Of a stretch of 41,809 bases of DNA, positions 24,690 through 33,300 are shown in pieces. A model generated the notes under the pieces. That model was not told the origin of the DNA and ran no database searches. It saw only the letters and a list, made by a program, of their open reading frames with translations. Each line of letters begins with the position of its first letter. The first letter of the stretch is position 1. The DNA comes from an uncultured Bacteroidales bacterium (GTDB lineage: Bacteria > Bacteroidota > Bacteroidia > Bacteroidales > Paludibacteraceae): the NCBI GenBank assembly GCA_902784425.1, contig CACZUS010000015.1:1-41809 (forward strand), given 5' to 3'. A program made the translations under genes and the position numbers.

Positions 24690-24713
24690 AATTGATATTG
24701 TAAATTCTAATAA

Positions 24714-24745
24714 GAAAGCGGGTACGTTCAAACGCACCCGCTTTC
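24714..24745. terminator. Bidirectional terminator between paralogue 2 and pfp
   Basis: GAAAGCGGGT and ACCCGCTTTC form a perfect 10-bp stem between convergent genes, 24 bp after the outer membrane protein stop and 21 bp from the pfp stop. Confidence 0.8.
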
Positions 24746-24766
24746 ATTATTATAGTAACTAACTTA

Positions 24767-26380
24767 TTAAGCTTGTTCCAAAGCCAAAGTCTTAGTTGGT
24801 TGGTCGCAAACTTCAGAAGGACCGAAGTATTGGATAGGACCTGGGTAAACGTAAGAAGTTTCGATTGCCCATTTCTCGCGGTTAGCAGCCAATGCTTTGA
24901 AAGGTGCACCGTTCAATTCAACTAATGCTTTGCGGATAACTGGTTTTTGCTTACCGTTACGTTGCTCCATGTTCATCATCATTGTGATAGGCACACCAGC
25001 TGCGATCCATTGATCAGCAGGCTTAGTAGTGTTCTTGATCAATGACATGTAACCTGATTTGCCAGAAGCGATCAAGTTAGCAGCGTTGTAACCCAAAGAG
25101 TAGCAGTAGTCAGCATCGAAGTTAGAAGGAGCTGCACAACGACCTTCGTAACCGAAGAAGTGACCAAGACCAGAGAATTTACCAACATATTTACCTTCAG
25201 CCTTCATAGCTGCCAAACGAGTCTTAACCATCTCGATAAGCAATTTCTCAGTTTCGATCAATGAAACTTGTACGTTACCGTGAGGGTCACGCTCTAATGT
25301 CAATTGTTTTGCGATAGCTTCAGGAAGGCTCTCGTAAACAGACTTGCTATTAGCAGAAAGTTTAGAAACAGCAGTCTTAACATCTGATTCAGTAGCCAAC
25401 AAATCGTTCAATTCCTTGATTAACACTTTCATTTCAGGAATGAACTCGATCAAACCTTCTGGAATCAACACTACACCGAAGTTGTTACCTTTAGCAGCAC
25501 GAGCAGCTACAGTGTCGGCGATGTTGTTAACGATTTGAGCCAAAGTCATCTTCTTAGCCTCTACCTCTTCTGATACAATACAGATGTTTGGTTGAGTTTG
25601 AAGACCACATTCCAAAGCGATGTGAGAAGCAGAACGACCCATCAACTTGATGAAGTGCCAGTATTTCTTTGCAGAGTTAGCATCACGCATGATGTTACCG
25701 ATTACCTCAGAATATACTTTACATGCAGTATCGAAACCGAAAGAAGTCTCGATTTGATCATTCTTCAAGTCACCATCGATTGTCTTAGGACAACCAATTA
25801 CTTGGATACCTGCCTTCTTAGCCAAGTAGTATTCAGCCAACACACAAGCGTTAGTGTTAGAATCGTCACCACCGATGATAACCAAAGCCTTGATGCCTAA
25901 TTTGTTGCAAATCTCGATACCACTATCGAATTGAGATTCCTCTTCCAATTTAGTACGACCAGAACCGATGATATCAAAACCACCAGTGTTACGATAATCG
26001 TCGATGATATCTGCTGTTAATTCAATGTATTTGTGGTCGATCAAACCGCTAGGACCACCTAAGAAACCATACAACTTTGAGTTTTTGTTCAAAGCCTTGA
26101 TTCCGTCGAACAATCCAGAAATAACGTTGTGTCCACCAGGAGCTTGTCCACCAGAAAGGATTACACCTACATTGAAGTCACCCATAGCCAACTTAGCAGC
26201 TGCTGCTTCGAAAGTGACGATAGGCATACCATACGTGTTTGGAAATAATTTTTTGATCTCTGCTTGGTTAGCAACAGACTCGGTTGCTTTTCCCTCTTTA
26301 AGAGCTACACCACCTTTGAATGCCTTTGGCAATTTAGGTTGATAAGCAGCTCTTGCAATTTGCAATGCACTTTTAGCCAT
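24767..26380 (-). CDS. pfp: Pyrophosphate-dependent phosphofructokinase (long form)
   Basis: This 537-residue enzyme phosphorylates fructose 6-phosphate with pyrophosphate in place of ATP, a reversible glycolytic step in the cytoplasm. The PPi-type signature GGDDSN is at 170-175 (ATP enzymes have GGDGS), followed by CPKTIDGDL (197-205) and the substrate segment [13 protein letters not shown] (247-259). The N-terminal [16 protein letters not shown] (75-90) is typical of the long plant-like class. Length matches that class. It has its own promoter candidate (26431-26462) and a bidirectional terminator. Codon usage looks like a highly expressed gene compared with its neighbours. Confidence 0.95.
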   Translation of the reverse strand: MAKSALQIARAAYQPKLPKAFKGGVALKEGKATESVANQAEIKKLFPNTYGMPIVTFEAAAAKLAMGDFNVGVILSGGQAPGGHNVISGLFDGIKALNKNSKLYGFLGGPSGLIDHKYIELTADIIDDYRNTGGFDIIGSGRTKLEEESQFDSGIEICNKLGIKALVIIGGDDSNTNACVLAEYYLAKKAGIQVIGCPKTIDGDLKNDQIETSFGFDTACKVYSEVIGNIMRDANSAKKYWHFIKLMGRSASHIALECGLQTQPNICIVSEEVEAKKMTLAQIVNNIADTVAARAAKGNNFGVVLIPEGLIEFIPEMKVLIKELNDLLATESDVKTAVSKLSANSKSVYESLPEAIAKQLTLERDPHGNVQVSLIETEKLLIEMVKTRLAAMKAEGKYVGKFSGLGHFFGYEGRCAAPSNFDADYCYSLGYNAANLIASGKSGYMSLIKNTTKPADQWIAAGVPITMMMNMEQRNGKQKPVIRKALVELNGAPFKALAANREKWAIETSYVYPGPIQYFGPSEVCDQPTKTLALEQA

Positions 26381-26430
26381 TGTTTTTACTTATTTAAAAT
26401 GAATAATTAATAATATTCCAATCTATCTTG

Positions 26431-26462
26431 CAAATTTCGTAAAATTATCTGTAAATAACAAA
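26431..26462 (-). promoter_or_regulatory. Promoter candidate for pfp
   Basis: On the minus strand TTTG (complement of 26459-26462), 20 nt, then GAAATTTG (complement of 26431-26438), about 50 nt before the start. The -7 element deviates from TAnnTTTG in its first base, like the nuo promoter candidate. Confidence 0.4.
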
Positions 26463-26562
26463 AGGAGCGTTCTATAAATTCATTGTATAAAAATAAAATG
26501 TAAGAATAATTGGTTGACGAATATTTTGACGAATTTTGTTTGTGGGGTGGGGGCGGACACCG

Positions 26563-26643
26563 CAGAGACGCGCGTCCGTACGCCTCTACAATCGAAACCA
26601 TGGTGTCGTTTGCATATTGAGACGCACGTCCGTGCGCCTCTAC
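26563..26643. repeat. Dispersed GAGACG palindromic repeat, copy C (two imperfect units)
   Basis: Two imperfect palindromes, 26563-26589 and 26619-26643, share AGAGACGC and GCGCCTCTAC/ACGCCTCTAC ends with copies A and B and have decayed centres. They lie in the 690-bp gap between pfp and the next gene. Confidence 0.75.
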
Positions 26644-26743
26644 AAAATTTCGTACGTCTGTATAATATAAGGATCGAATCAAAATTTAGAATTTGCCTAA
26701 AAAACATAATTAACTTATTTTAAGAAAAAAAACGGCAGAAAAA

Positions 26744-26775
26744 TTTGTTTATATATGTTTTATAACATAATTTTG
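26744..26775 (+). promoter_or_regulatory. Promoter of the small-peptide transcription unit
   Basis: TTTG (26744-26747), 20 nt, TAATTTTG (26768-26775) matches the Bacteroidota consensus fully, so transcription should start near 26782. Confidence 0.7.
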
Positions 26776-26819
26776 CAGCACAATTAAAAAACATAAGATA
26801 CTAATTTAAATAATACAAG

Positions 26820-26879
26820 ATGGTTGCTCTTAATATGATTATTGTTGCGTTGATTCGCAAGTATGCTCCTAAGTTCTAA
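26820..26879 (+). CDS. Possible 19-residue hydrophobic-basic small protein
   Basis: The frame encodes MVALNMIIVALIRKYAPKF. Ten of the first twelve residues are apolar and the last seven carry three positive charges, so it could insert into or lie on the membrane. It starts about 38 nt after the predicted transcription start, and the unit ends in a strong hairpin terminator at 26933-26972. No other frame is present in this unit. It may be a real small protein, a leader peptide for the DUF4253 gene downstream, or a chance frame in an sRNA. Confidence 0.45.
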   Translation: MVALNMIIVALIRKYAPKF

Positions 26880-26932
26880 TTGCCAATAGAACGAGGTAGT
26901 CAACAGTTTTAAAAGTTAATAGTATTTGTCTG

Positions 26933-26972
26933 CGCATTCGATATCTTGCATATTGAATGCGTTGTTGTTTTT
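26933..26972 (+). terminator. Terminator of the small-peptide unit
   Basis: CGCATTC (26933-26939) and GAATGCG (26955-26961) pair perfectly, extended inward by GATAT/ATAT-T pairing to a five-base loop, followed by TTGTTGTTTTT. Confidence 0.8.
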
Positions 26973-27074
26973 ATATTAAAATCATCTCAAGGTAGAATTA
27001 TGTTTGACGTGTGGATTTGAAGAAAAATTGTTAATATTGCAGACTGAAGTTGGATAATATATCATTAATGAGGT

Positions 27075-27935
27075 ATGAGAGAGGTAATTATTTTAGTTGT
27101 TGCGATTCTTGTTTTAGTTATCATTGCTAAAATAGGGGATGTGAAGCAAGAAGATCAGACTGTAGTATCTACAGAAGAGACCAATACAAAAGAAAAAGCG
27201 AAAGATGAAGTGGTTGAAGAGAAAGACTCGACAATTGCATATTTGGAACTTGTAACGGGATGTGAATGTGTTAGAATAAAAAAGAGATTTAATGAATTCA
27301 CATCCAATTATATTGATTCATTGCGTAGTCAAGGACAATTAGAAGGATACACTCCTGTTCTTTTAGAACCTGATGCCGTAAGATCTTTTAATGTTAATTT
27401 AAAAGGTTTGAATAATGATGAGATAAGAAGCCTAATGGAAGCGACTCGCAAAAAACTATTATCAGCTAATGTTGATAGTGGTCGAGCATTCTTATATAAT
27501 GAAATAGAAAAAACGAAAAAATATACTGACAACAGATTTGACCATTACATGAATGATCCCATAGAGGAAAGTAGAATTGTAGTGCCAGAAGACATAGCAT
27601 TGACAAATCGAGAGGTGGTTTTAGTGAAAGTGCCAGTATTAGAGCCATGGAAAATTTGGGCTTATTTGCCGTATGGAGCTTGGAATGCTTGTCCGCTACC
27701 AGAAGAGCACATGGCCGTTTCAAAATATTGGTATGAGACGTATGGTGCCGTACCTGTCTCAATAACATACAACATGGTAAGTTATATTCTTCCTCAACCA
27801 ACAACAGAGCCAAAGAAAGCAGCGATGGAGATGTATGCCTACTGCTTCGATATTATTGAACAGGGGTACGACAACTTCTCTTATTTGGCTGAAGCAATAA
27901 AAGGCAATAGATTCTGGAGTTTCTGGTGGGATTGA
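27075..27935 (+). CDS. Membrane-anchored DUF4253 protein
   Basis: This 286-residue protein begins with one strongly hydrophobic helix (VIILVVAILVLVII) and a charged, Lys/Glu-rich linker (about residues 25-52), then an uncharacterised middle part, and ends in a DUF4253 domain. The domain is recognised by AYLPYGAWNACPLPEEHMAV and SKYWYETYGAVPVSITYN, followed by the tail YAYCFDIIEQGYDNFSYLAEA. The domain's function is unknown. The gene follows the small-peptide unit by 102 bp; I see no full promoter of its own. A very strong bidirectional terminator follows. Confidence 0.82.
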   Translation: MREVIILVVAILVLVIIAKIGDVKQEDQTVVSTEETNTKEKAKDEVVEEKDSTIAYLELVTGCECVRIKKRFNEFTSNYIDSLRSQGQLEGYTPVLLEPDAVRSFNVNLKGLNNDEIRSLMEATRKKLLSANVDSGRAFLYNEIEKTKKYTDNRFDHYMNDPIEESRIVVPEDIALTNREVVLVKVPVLEPWKIWAYLPYGAWNACPLPEEHMAVSKYWYETYGAVPVSITYNMVSYILPQPTTEPKKAAMEMYAYCFDIIEQGYDNFSYLAEAIKGNRFWSFWWD

Positions 27936-27998
27936 TTATCAGAAAAGTTAATGCAAGTTCTATAAATTTCATCCAATGATTTGTAGAACCCTTCATAA

Positions 27999-28028
27999 AA
28001 AAAGCGGCCCTCAAGAGGGTCGCTTTTT
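27999..28028. terminator. Bidirectional terminator between convergent genes
   Basis: AAAAAGCGGCCCTC pairs with GAGGGTCGCTTTTT with one G-U pair, giving A/T tracts on both sides of a GC-rich stem. Confidence 0.92.
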
Positions 28029-28053
28029 GGTGTAATAAGTATATAAAAACGTC

Positions 28054-28431
28054 TTACTCTGCTGATCTGTCATCAATTTCAGCTTCTGGAGCATTCTTTT
28101 TGATTGACTCGATACCATTCTTGCATCCTGATTTTGCTTTGTAGCCTTCTCCAGTTGCAATGATTTCACCATTTGCAGCTTTCAAACGGAAACGGATTTC
28201 ACCTTTCTTATCTGCATAAATCTCAAACTTAGGATTTTTCTCTGTTTTGAATCCTTCTACTGTTTGGTCTTCGATAGCTGCTGCAACTGCATTTTTCTTA
28301 ACACTATCAATTCCATTCTTGCAAGATGCCAAAGAACTGTATACCTCAGATGTTGCAATTACTTGATTGTTGCCAGCCAACAAATTGAACATGAATCCTT
28401 TAGCTGATTTTTTGATTACAAATTTTCCCAT
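28054..28431 (-). CDS. YegP-family protein with two DUF1508 repeats
   Basis: This 125-residue protein consists of two homologous halves. Each half has the pattern FxIxxxxKGxxxFxLxAxNxxxIATxExYxxxxxCKNGIxSxKKNA, for example IATSEVYSSLASCKNGIDSV in the first and IATGEGYKAKSGCKNGIESI in the second. This is the UPF0339/YegP architecture, a small cytoplasmic protein of unknown role sometimes linked to stress responses. It has an excellent promoter upstream on its strand and ends at a shared terminator. Confidence 0.92.
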   Translation of the reverse strand: MGKFVIKKSAKGFMFNLLAGNNQVIATSEVYSSLASCKNGIDSVKKNAVAAAIEDQTVEGFKTEKNPKFEIYADKKGEIRFRLKAANGEIIATGEGYKAKSGCKNGIESIKKNAPEAEIDDRSAE

Positions 28432-28478
28432 GATATATATGTTTTTGTTAATTAGTATTCAATTTCAATCCTTTCTCA

Positions 28479-28509
28479 CAAATATATTATTGAATTTCAT
28501 AGAATCAAA
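28479..28509 (-). promoter_or_regulatory. Promoter of the yegP-like gene
   Basis: On the minus strand TTTG (complement of 28506-28509), exactly 19 nt, TATATTTG (complement of 28479-28486), about 48 nt before the start codon. Confidence 0.75.
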
Positions 28510-28580
28510 ATTTTTTTTTGAAATTTTTATGATTTTCTGATAATGGAAATGTTTTCCCGAACAATCACCTTTGTGATAGG

Positions 28581-28612
28581 TTTGCATAGAAAGGTAAATT
28601 TCGTTAAATTTG
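28581..28612 (+). promoter_or_regulatory. Promoter of cca
   Basis: TTTG (28581-28584), 20 nt, TAAATTTG (28605-28612). The GTG start at 28632 leaves a leader of only about a dozen bases. Confidence 0.7.
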
Positions 28613-28631
28613 CGACAAAAATATAAGCATT

Positions 28632-30047
28632 GTGGAAGAATTCAAATACTACTTAGACAATAAGGTATTTACACTGATTTCAGAGGTGGCAGATTCGCTT
28701 GGTGTGGAATGTTATGTGATCGGTGGATTTGTAAGAGATATATTTTTAGAAAGGCCCTCCAAGGATATAGATGTTGTAGTGGTTGGGAGCGGCATTGCAG
28801 TTGCAGAGGCTTTTTCAAAAGCGTGGAAACGAAGTACGATTTCCGTATTTAAGAATTTTGGTACGGCGCAAGTTAAGTTAGCTCATCAAGAGGTAGAATT
28901 TGTTGGTGCAAGAAAAGAGTCGTATCGTGCAGATTCCAGAAATCCGATTGTTGAGAATGGCACATTGGAGGATGATCAAAACAGACGTGATTTTACCATT
29001 AATGCACTTGCATTATGTTTGAATAAAGATCGTTTCGGAGAATTGGTAGACCCTTTTGGAGGCGTTCAGGATATCGAAAGAAAAATCATACGCACACCGT
29101 TGGACCCTGATGTCACATTTAGTGATGATCCTCTGCGCATGATGCGTTGTATTCGATTTGCGACACAACTCTCTTTCTATATCGAACAAGGAACATTCGA
29201 AGCCATCCAAAAGATGAAACAACGCATCTCCATCATCTCTGCAGAACGTATCGTGGATGAACTGAATAAGATAATGGCTTCTAAAAAGCCTTCCATCGGT
29301 TTTGAATTGATGGAACGTTCGGGTTTGTTGGAACTCATTATGCCTGAAATCCATGCTTTGGTAGGTACGGAAGAGCGTGATGGACGCGCACATAAGGATA
29401 ACTTCTTGCACTCTTTGCAGGTCTTGGATTCCGTGGCTGCCCAATCGGATGATCTATGGCTTCGCTGGGCTGCTCTTCTACATGACGTGGGTAAACCGGC
29501 CACAAAAAAATGGGTGAATAATGTGGGATGGACATTCTACAACCATAATTACGTAGGGGAGAGAATGGTGAAACGCATCTTCCAACGGATGAAGTTGCCA
29601 ATGAATGAAAAAATGAAGTTTGTGCAGAAAATGGTGCTGCTTCACATGCGTCCGATTGCATTGGTGGAAGATGAAGTGACCGATTCTGCTGTTCGTCGTC
29701 TGCTATTTGATGCAGGTGATGATATCGATTCGCTCATGATTCTTTGTCAGGCTGATATCACCTCTAAAAATGCGGAGAAGGTGAAACGATTCCACGAGAA
29801 TTATAAGATTGTGGAACGTAAGATGAAAGAGATTGAAGAGAAGGATCGTGTACGTAATTTCCAACCTCCAGTTTCGGGCGAGGAGATTATGAAAACCTTC
29901 AACTTGACACCTTGCGCTACTGTTGGTCAGATCAAAGTGGCTATCAAGGATGCCATCTTAGATGGTATTATTCCGAATGAGCACGAACCCGCCTATCAAT
30001 TTATGCTGCAAAAAGCGAAAGAGTTAGGTGTAGAGAAGGTAGGTTAA
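28632..30047 (+). CDS. cca: CCA tRNA nucleotidyltransferase with HD domain
   Basis: This 471-residue enzyme adds or repairs the 3' CCA end of tRNAs, which is needed here because the tRNA-Arg gene in the window does not encode CCA. The nucleotidyltransferase head has GGFVRD (31-36), the catalytic aspartates in DIDVVV (45-50) and RRDFTINALA (118-127). The tail carries a metal-binding HD domain with LHDVGKP (283-289), so phosphohydrolase activity is possible. The frame starts with GTG, which I accept because it begins just before the family's first helix and the promoter lies immediately upstream. Confidence 0.95.
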   Translation: MEEFKYYLDNKVFTLISEVADSLGVECYVIGGFVRDIFLERPSKDIDVVVVGSGIAVAEAFSKAWKRSTISVFKNFGTAQVKLAHQEVEFVGARKESYRADSRNPIVENGTLEDDQNRRDFTINALALCLNKDRFGELVDPFGGVQDIERKIIRTPLDPDVTFSDDPLRMMRCIRFATQLSFYIEQGTFEAIQKMKQRISIISAERIVDELNKIMASKKPSIGFELMERSGLLELIMPEIHALVGTEERDGRAHKDNFLHSLQVLDSVAAQSDDLWLRWAALLHDVGKPATKKWVNNVGWTFYNHNYVGERMVKRIFQRMKLPMNEKMKFVQKMVLLHMRPIALVEDEVTDSAVRRLLFDAGDDIDSLMILCQADITSKNAEKVKRFHENYKIVERKMKEIEEKDRVRNFQPPVSGEEIMKTFNLTPCATVGQIKVAIKDAILDGIIPNEHEPAYQFMLQKAKELGVEKVG

Positions 30048-30100
30048 GAAGACGCTTTAAAATAAGACACATATTCTTATACAAAAAAACAAGACAATAT

Positions 30101-30292
30101 ATGGATGGAGTAGAATACATATTGGAACATGGAACGGTTTTTCGCAAATCGTCGGACGGCCCTTCCAAAAACGAGAAAAAGATTAAGACAAAAGCGAAAA
30201 AGACCTCTTATATAAAAGGTGCTCACGGGTCTGGTTCCGCTAAAATGAAAGCGGAATATAGAAGACGTAGAGCAAACAGGAATAAAAAGTGA
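30101..30292 (+). CDS. Small, highly basic hypothetical protein
   Basis: This 63-residue frame starts MDGVEYILEHGTVFRK and continues with a Lys/Arg-rich, probably disordered tail ending KAEYRRRRANRNKK. It follows cca by 53 bp on the same strand. The composition suggests nucleic-acid or ribosome binding, but I recognise no family. The coherent composition and the position favour a real gene. Confidence 0.55.
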   Translation: MDGVEYILEHGTVFRKSSDGPSKNEKKIKTKAKKTSYIKGAHGSGSAKMKAEYRRRRANRNKK

Positions 30293-30386
30293 TATCAAAT
30301 TCTACAATTTCTGTGTGATTGGTGAATTTATCGAATTCGCTTGAATTTAATACCATGTAATGATTTCCATAACGCATTGGCAAGCA

Positions 30387-33300
30387 ATGGAAAAAAGGAA
30401 AATTATCATAACTCTATTGTTGGTTCTGTCGTCTTTATTAAATACGTATGAATCTTATGCATACTCGGTACAGAACGGATGTCCTGATTTTCAAGACATC
30501 CATGCTTCTTATGTGGAAGGATTTACAGGAGTTTTTGATAATCCGTTTGATTCAGTCGGAATCGTAGAAGATCGTCACACCCTAAATACTGAAAGAGTTC
30601 CTGACCCCAACACAGGTGATAAACTGATGACCATTCCCAATGGCGAATTGAAATCCATTCGATTGGGTAATAATAAAATTGGTGGAGAAGCAGAGGCGAT
30701 TGCGTATCACTTTATTGTGGATCCTGATAACTCATTGTTGTTTGTCAACTTTGCTGTTGTGCTGGAAGACCCAGGTCATGATTTTATTTTCCAACCTCGT
30801 TTTGTGGTGAGAGTGACGGATAAGGAGGGTAAATTAGTCTCTGATTGTGCAGAGTATGATGTCTCTGCAGCTGCCGGATTAAGTGGTTTCCAAGACTATT
30901 TTGGTGGACTGACGGCTGTTCGTTGGCGTGATTGGACAAAAGTGGGATTGGATCTGACCCCCTTTTCCAATCAAGAGGTGCAAGTGCAGTTTATCACATA
31001 CGATTGTGCTTTGTTAGGCCATTTCGGATATGCCTATTTTACTGCTCATTGTGCGCCCAACAAACTAGAGATAAAGGAGTGCTCTGGTAACAGTTTCTCT
31101 GTGTCCGCCCCAGAAGGTTTTGCTTCATATCGGTGGGATAATGGAGATACGACGTGCAGCACGACACGCCAAATGGTTATGGGTGATATGAATATTTATT
31201 GCGAAATTACCTCTGTCACCGGTTGCTCCTTCACACAGAGCGCATTCATTACTTCGGCAAATGACATGACGGAGACCTATTTCAAAGATACAATCTGCCA
31301 AGGTGAACCTTATAATAAACATAACTACCAACTACCACCACAGCATAATGTAGGTACGACCCTCTATAGCAATATGATATTCAATCCTGACCAATGTTCG
31401 GAATCAGCAGAGACAACATTGGAATTGACCATTCTGCAACAATTCTATGAGATTGATGCTGCTATATGTCAGGGTGAAGATTATAAAGAGTATGGTTTCT
31501 CTATCATGCAACCACCTGTGGGCGTATTGTTTGATACACTACGTTTTCCTCATGATGATAGTCGTCGGTGTGACAGTGTTGTATGCTTGAGACTTGTTAT
31601 TAGTGAGACACTTCATTTGTCTAACGACATAGTGGGAGATCCGTCACCATGTACGGGTGTGGCTTCTACCTATTTCATTGATTCGGATAACAACTCTACC
31701 AATTATTCATGGACACTTCCAGAAAATGCGGTGGTTCTCAATGGAGAAAAATCCCCTCAGATAGTTCTCTATTTCACGGATGACAGACCAGGTACAATCA
31801 TACTGAAGGGAGAGAATGGCTGTGGAACGGGTGCAGTTCCGTTTGATGTCTCTCCACGTATGTCGTATCATCAATTTATTCAGGATACTGCATGTACGGG
31901 ACAAACCTATGATAAATATGATTTTCATCTTGGTAAACTGACAAACTCTGGTTATTTCACTCACACAAAAAATTTGAAATCACAGAGAGGTTGTGACAGT
32001 ACGGTAGTGTTGGCATTGACAGTGTTTGATAATCCGAAGGTGACAATAGAGGAGGAGGAGAATAAAGCCGTTCTTTGTGCCTCCGATAGAGTGATGCTGA
32101 AAGCCATTGGAGAGTCGGGTAGTTATATTATGCACAACTGCGATTCTATTGCTATTTCCGTGGGTGACATCTATTGCGAAGGTGGAAGTTTTGTTCGCAA
32201 GAATAGGTATTCGCAAGACAAAAAGGCGAAAGGTGTTGTCTTTTACGTGGATCCAACGTATGGGTATGCGTTGGTGGCAGACTTGACAGATATATACAGA
32301 GATGAATATATAAAATGGGGTGGAATAGGATACGATATACCTAATCTGGAAAACTTCACAAAAGTTCGAAATGTGATGAACGATCAGGATGGTTATGGAA
32401 ATACTGCCATTATACGCAATACGGGAGGTGCGAGTGAATATCCGGTTGCATGGTCGGTCGACTTTGAAAACGGATGGTACTTGCCAGCTATCGGGGAACT
32501 TCGTCTCTTGTATTCCAATTTGCATGAGGTGAACCAGTCTATAGAGATGGTCGGAGGAGTTCCGATGCCATCTAATCATGATGTTTTAGAAAACACGTTC
32601 AATTATTTTTCCTCTTCCGAGTTATCTGATTACTATTTCTGTGTGGTAACGAATACAGGAGAGATTATGGGAATGAACAAAGGATATATACGAGGATGTG
32701 TGCGTCAGATACGCTCTGTGAAGTTGTCGAATGTGACGGTACCCAAATATACAATAGGAGACTTGGTGAAGAATGAATATGGAGAGCAAGGAATTGTCTT
32801 CAAATTGGATGCCGATGGACGCTCTGGATGGATGGTGGCATTGGATGAAGGGTATAATTATTATATATGGGATAATCGTCTGGTTGATATTGCCGCATTA
32901 GCGAATCATATTGATTCAAGCTATTATGGCGATGAGTTGGCCGCACATGAAGATTGGAATGGCTATGAGAATACGAAGATTATGCGTGAGAATCAGTCAC
33001 GTGTGGATACACTTGCCGCATGGAGTTTTGATTTTGATAAAGGTTGGTTCTTGCCATCAGCAGGTCAGTTGGATGAGATTTATGCATTGCTGCCTGTATT
33101 AGATTCAGCCTTTATGAAATGGAATGCGTTGCCATTCTATTATGATACCTATTGGACCAGTAGTGAGTATGATTCGGTCTATGCGTGGGCATACGATATG
33201 GCATTTGGCAATCCAGATTTGTATAGCAAAGACGCACATTTGTCGGTTCGTCCAGTTTCTCGTTTTACCTATTGTGAACCATACGCAGAGTTGTTGGATT

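Noticed and set aside
24767-26380. Long plus-strand frames opposite pfp
   Set aside because: They are antisense shadows of a strongly coding gene with biased codon use.
31980-32579. A 199-codon minus-strand frame inside the giant cargo gene
   Set aside because: It lies wholly opposite a continuous coding frame with clear domains, and lacks gene-like composition or signals.
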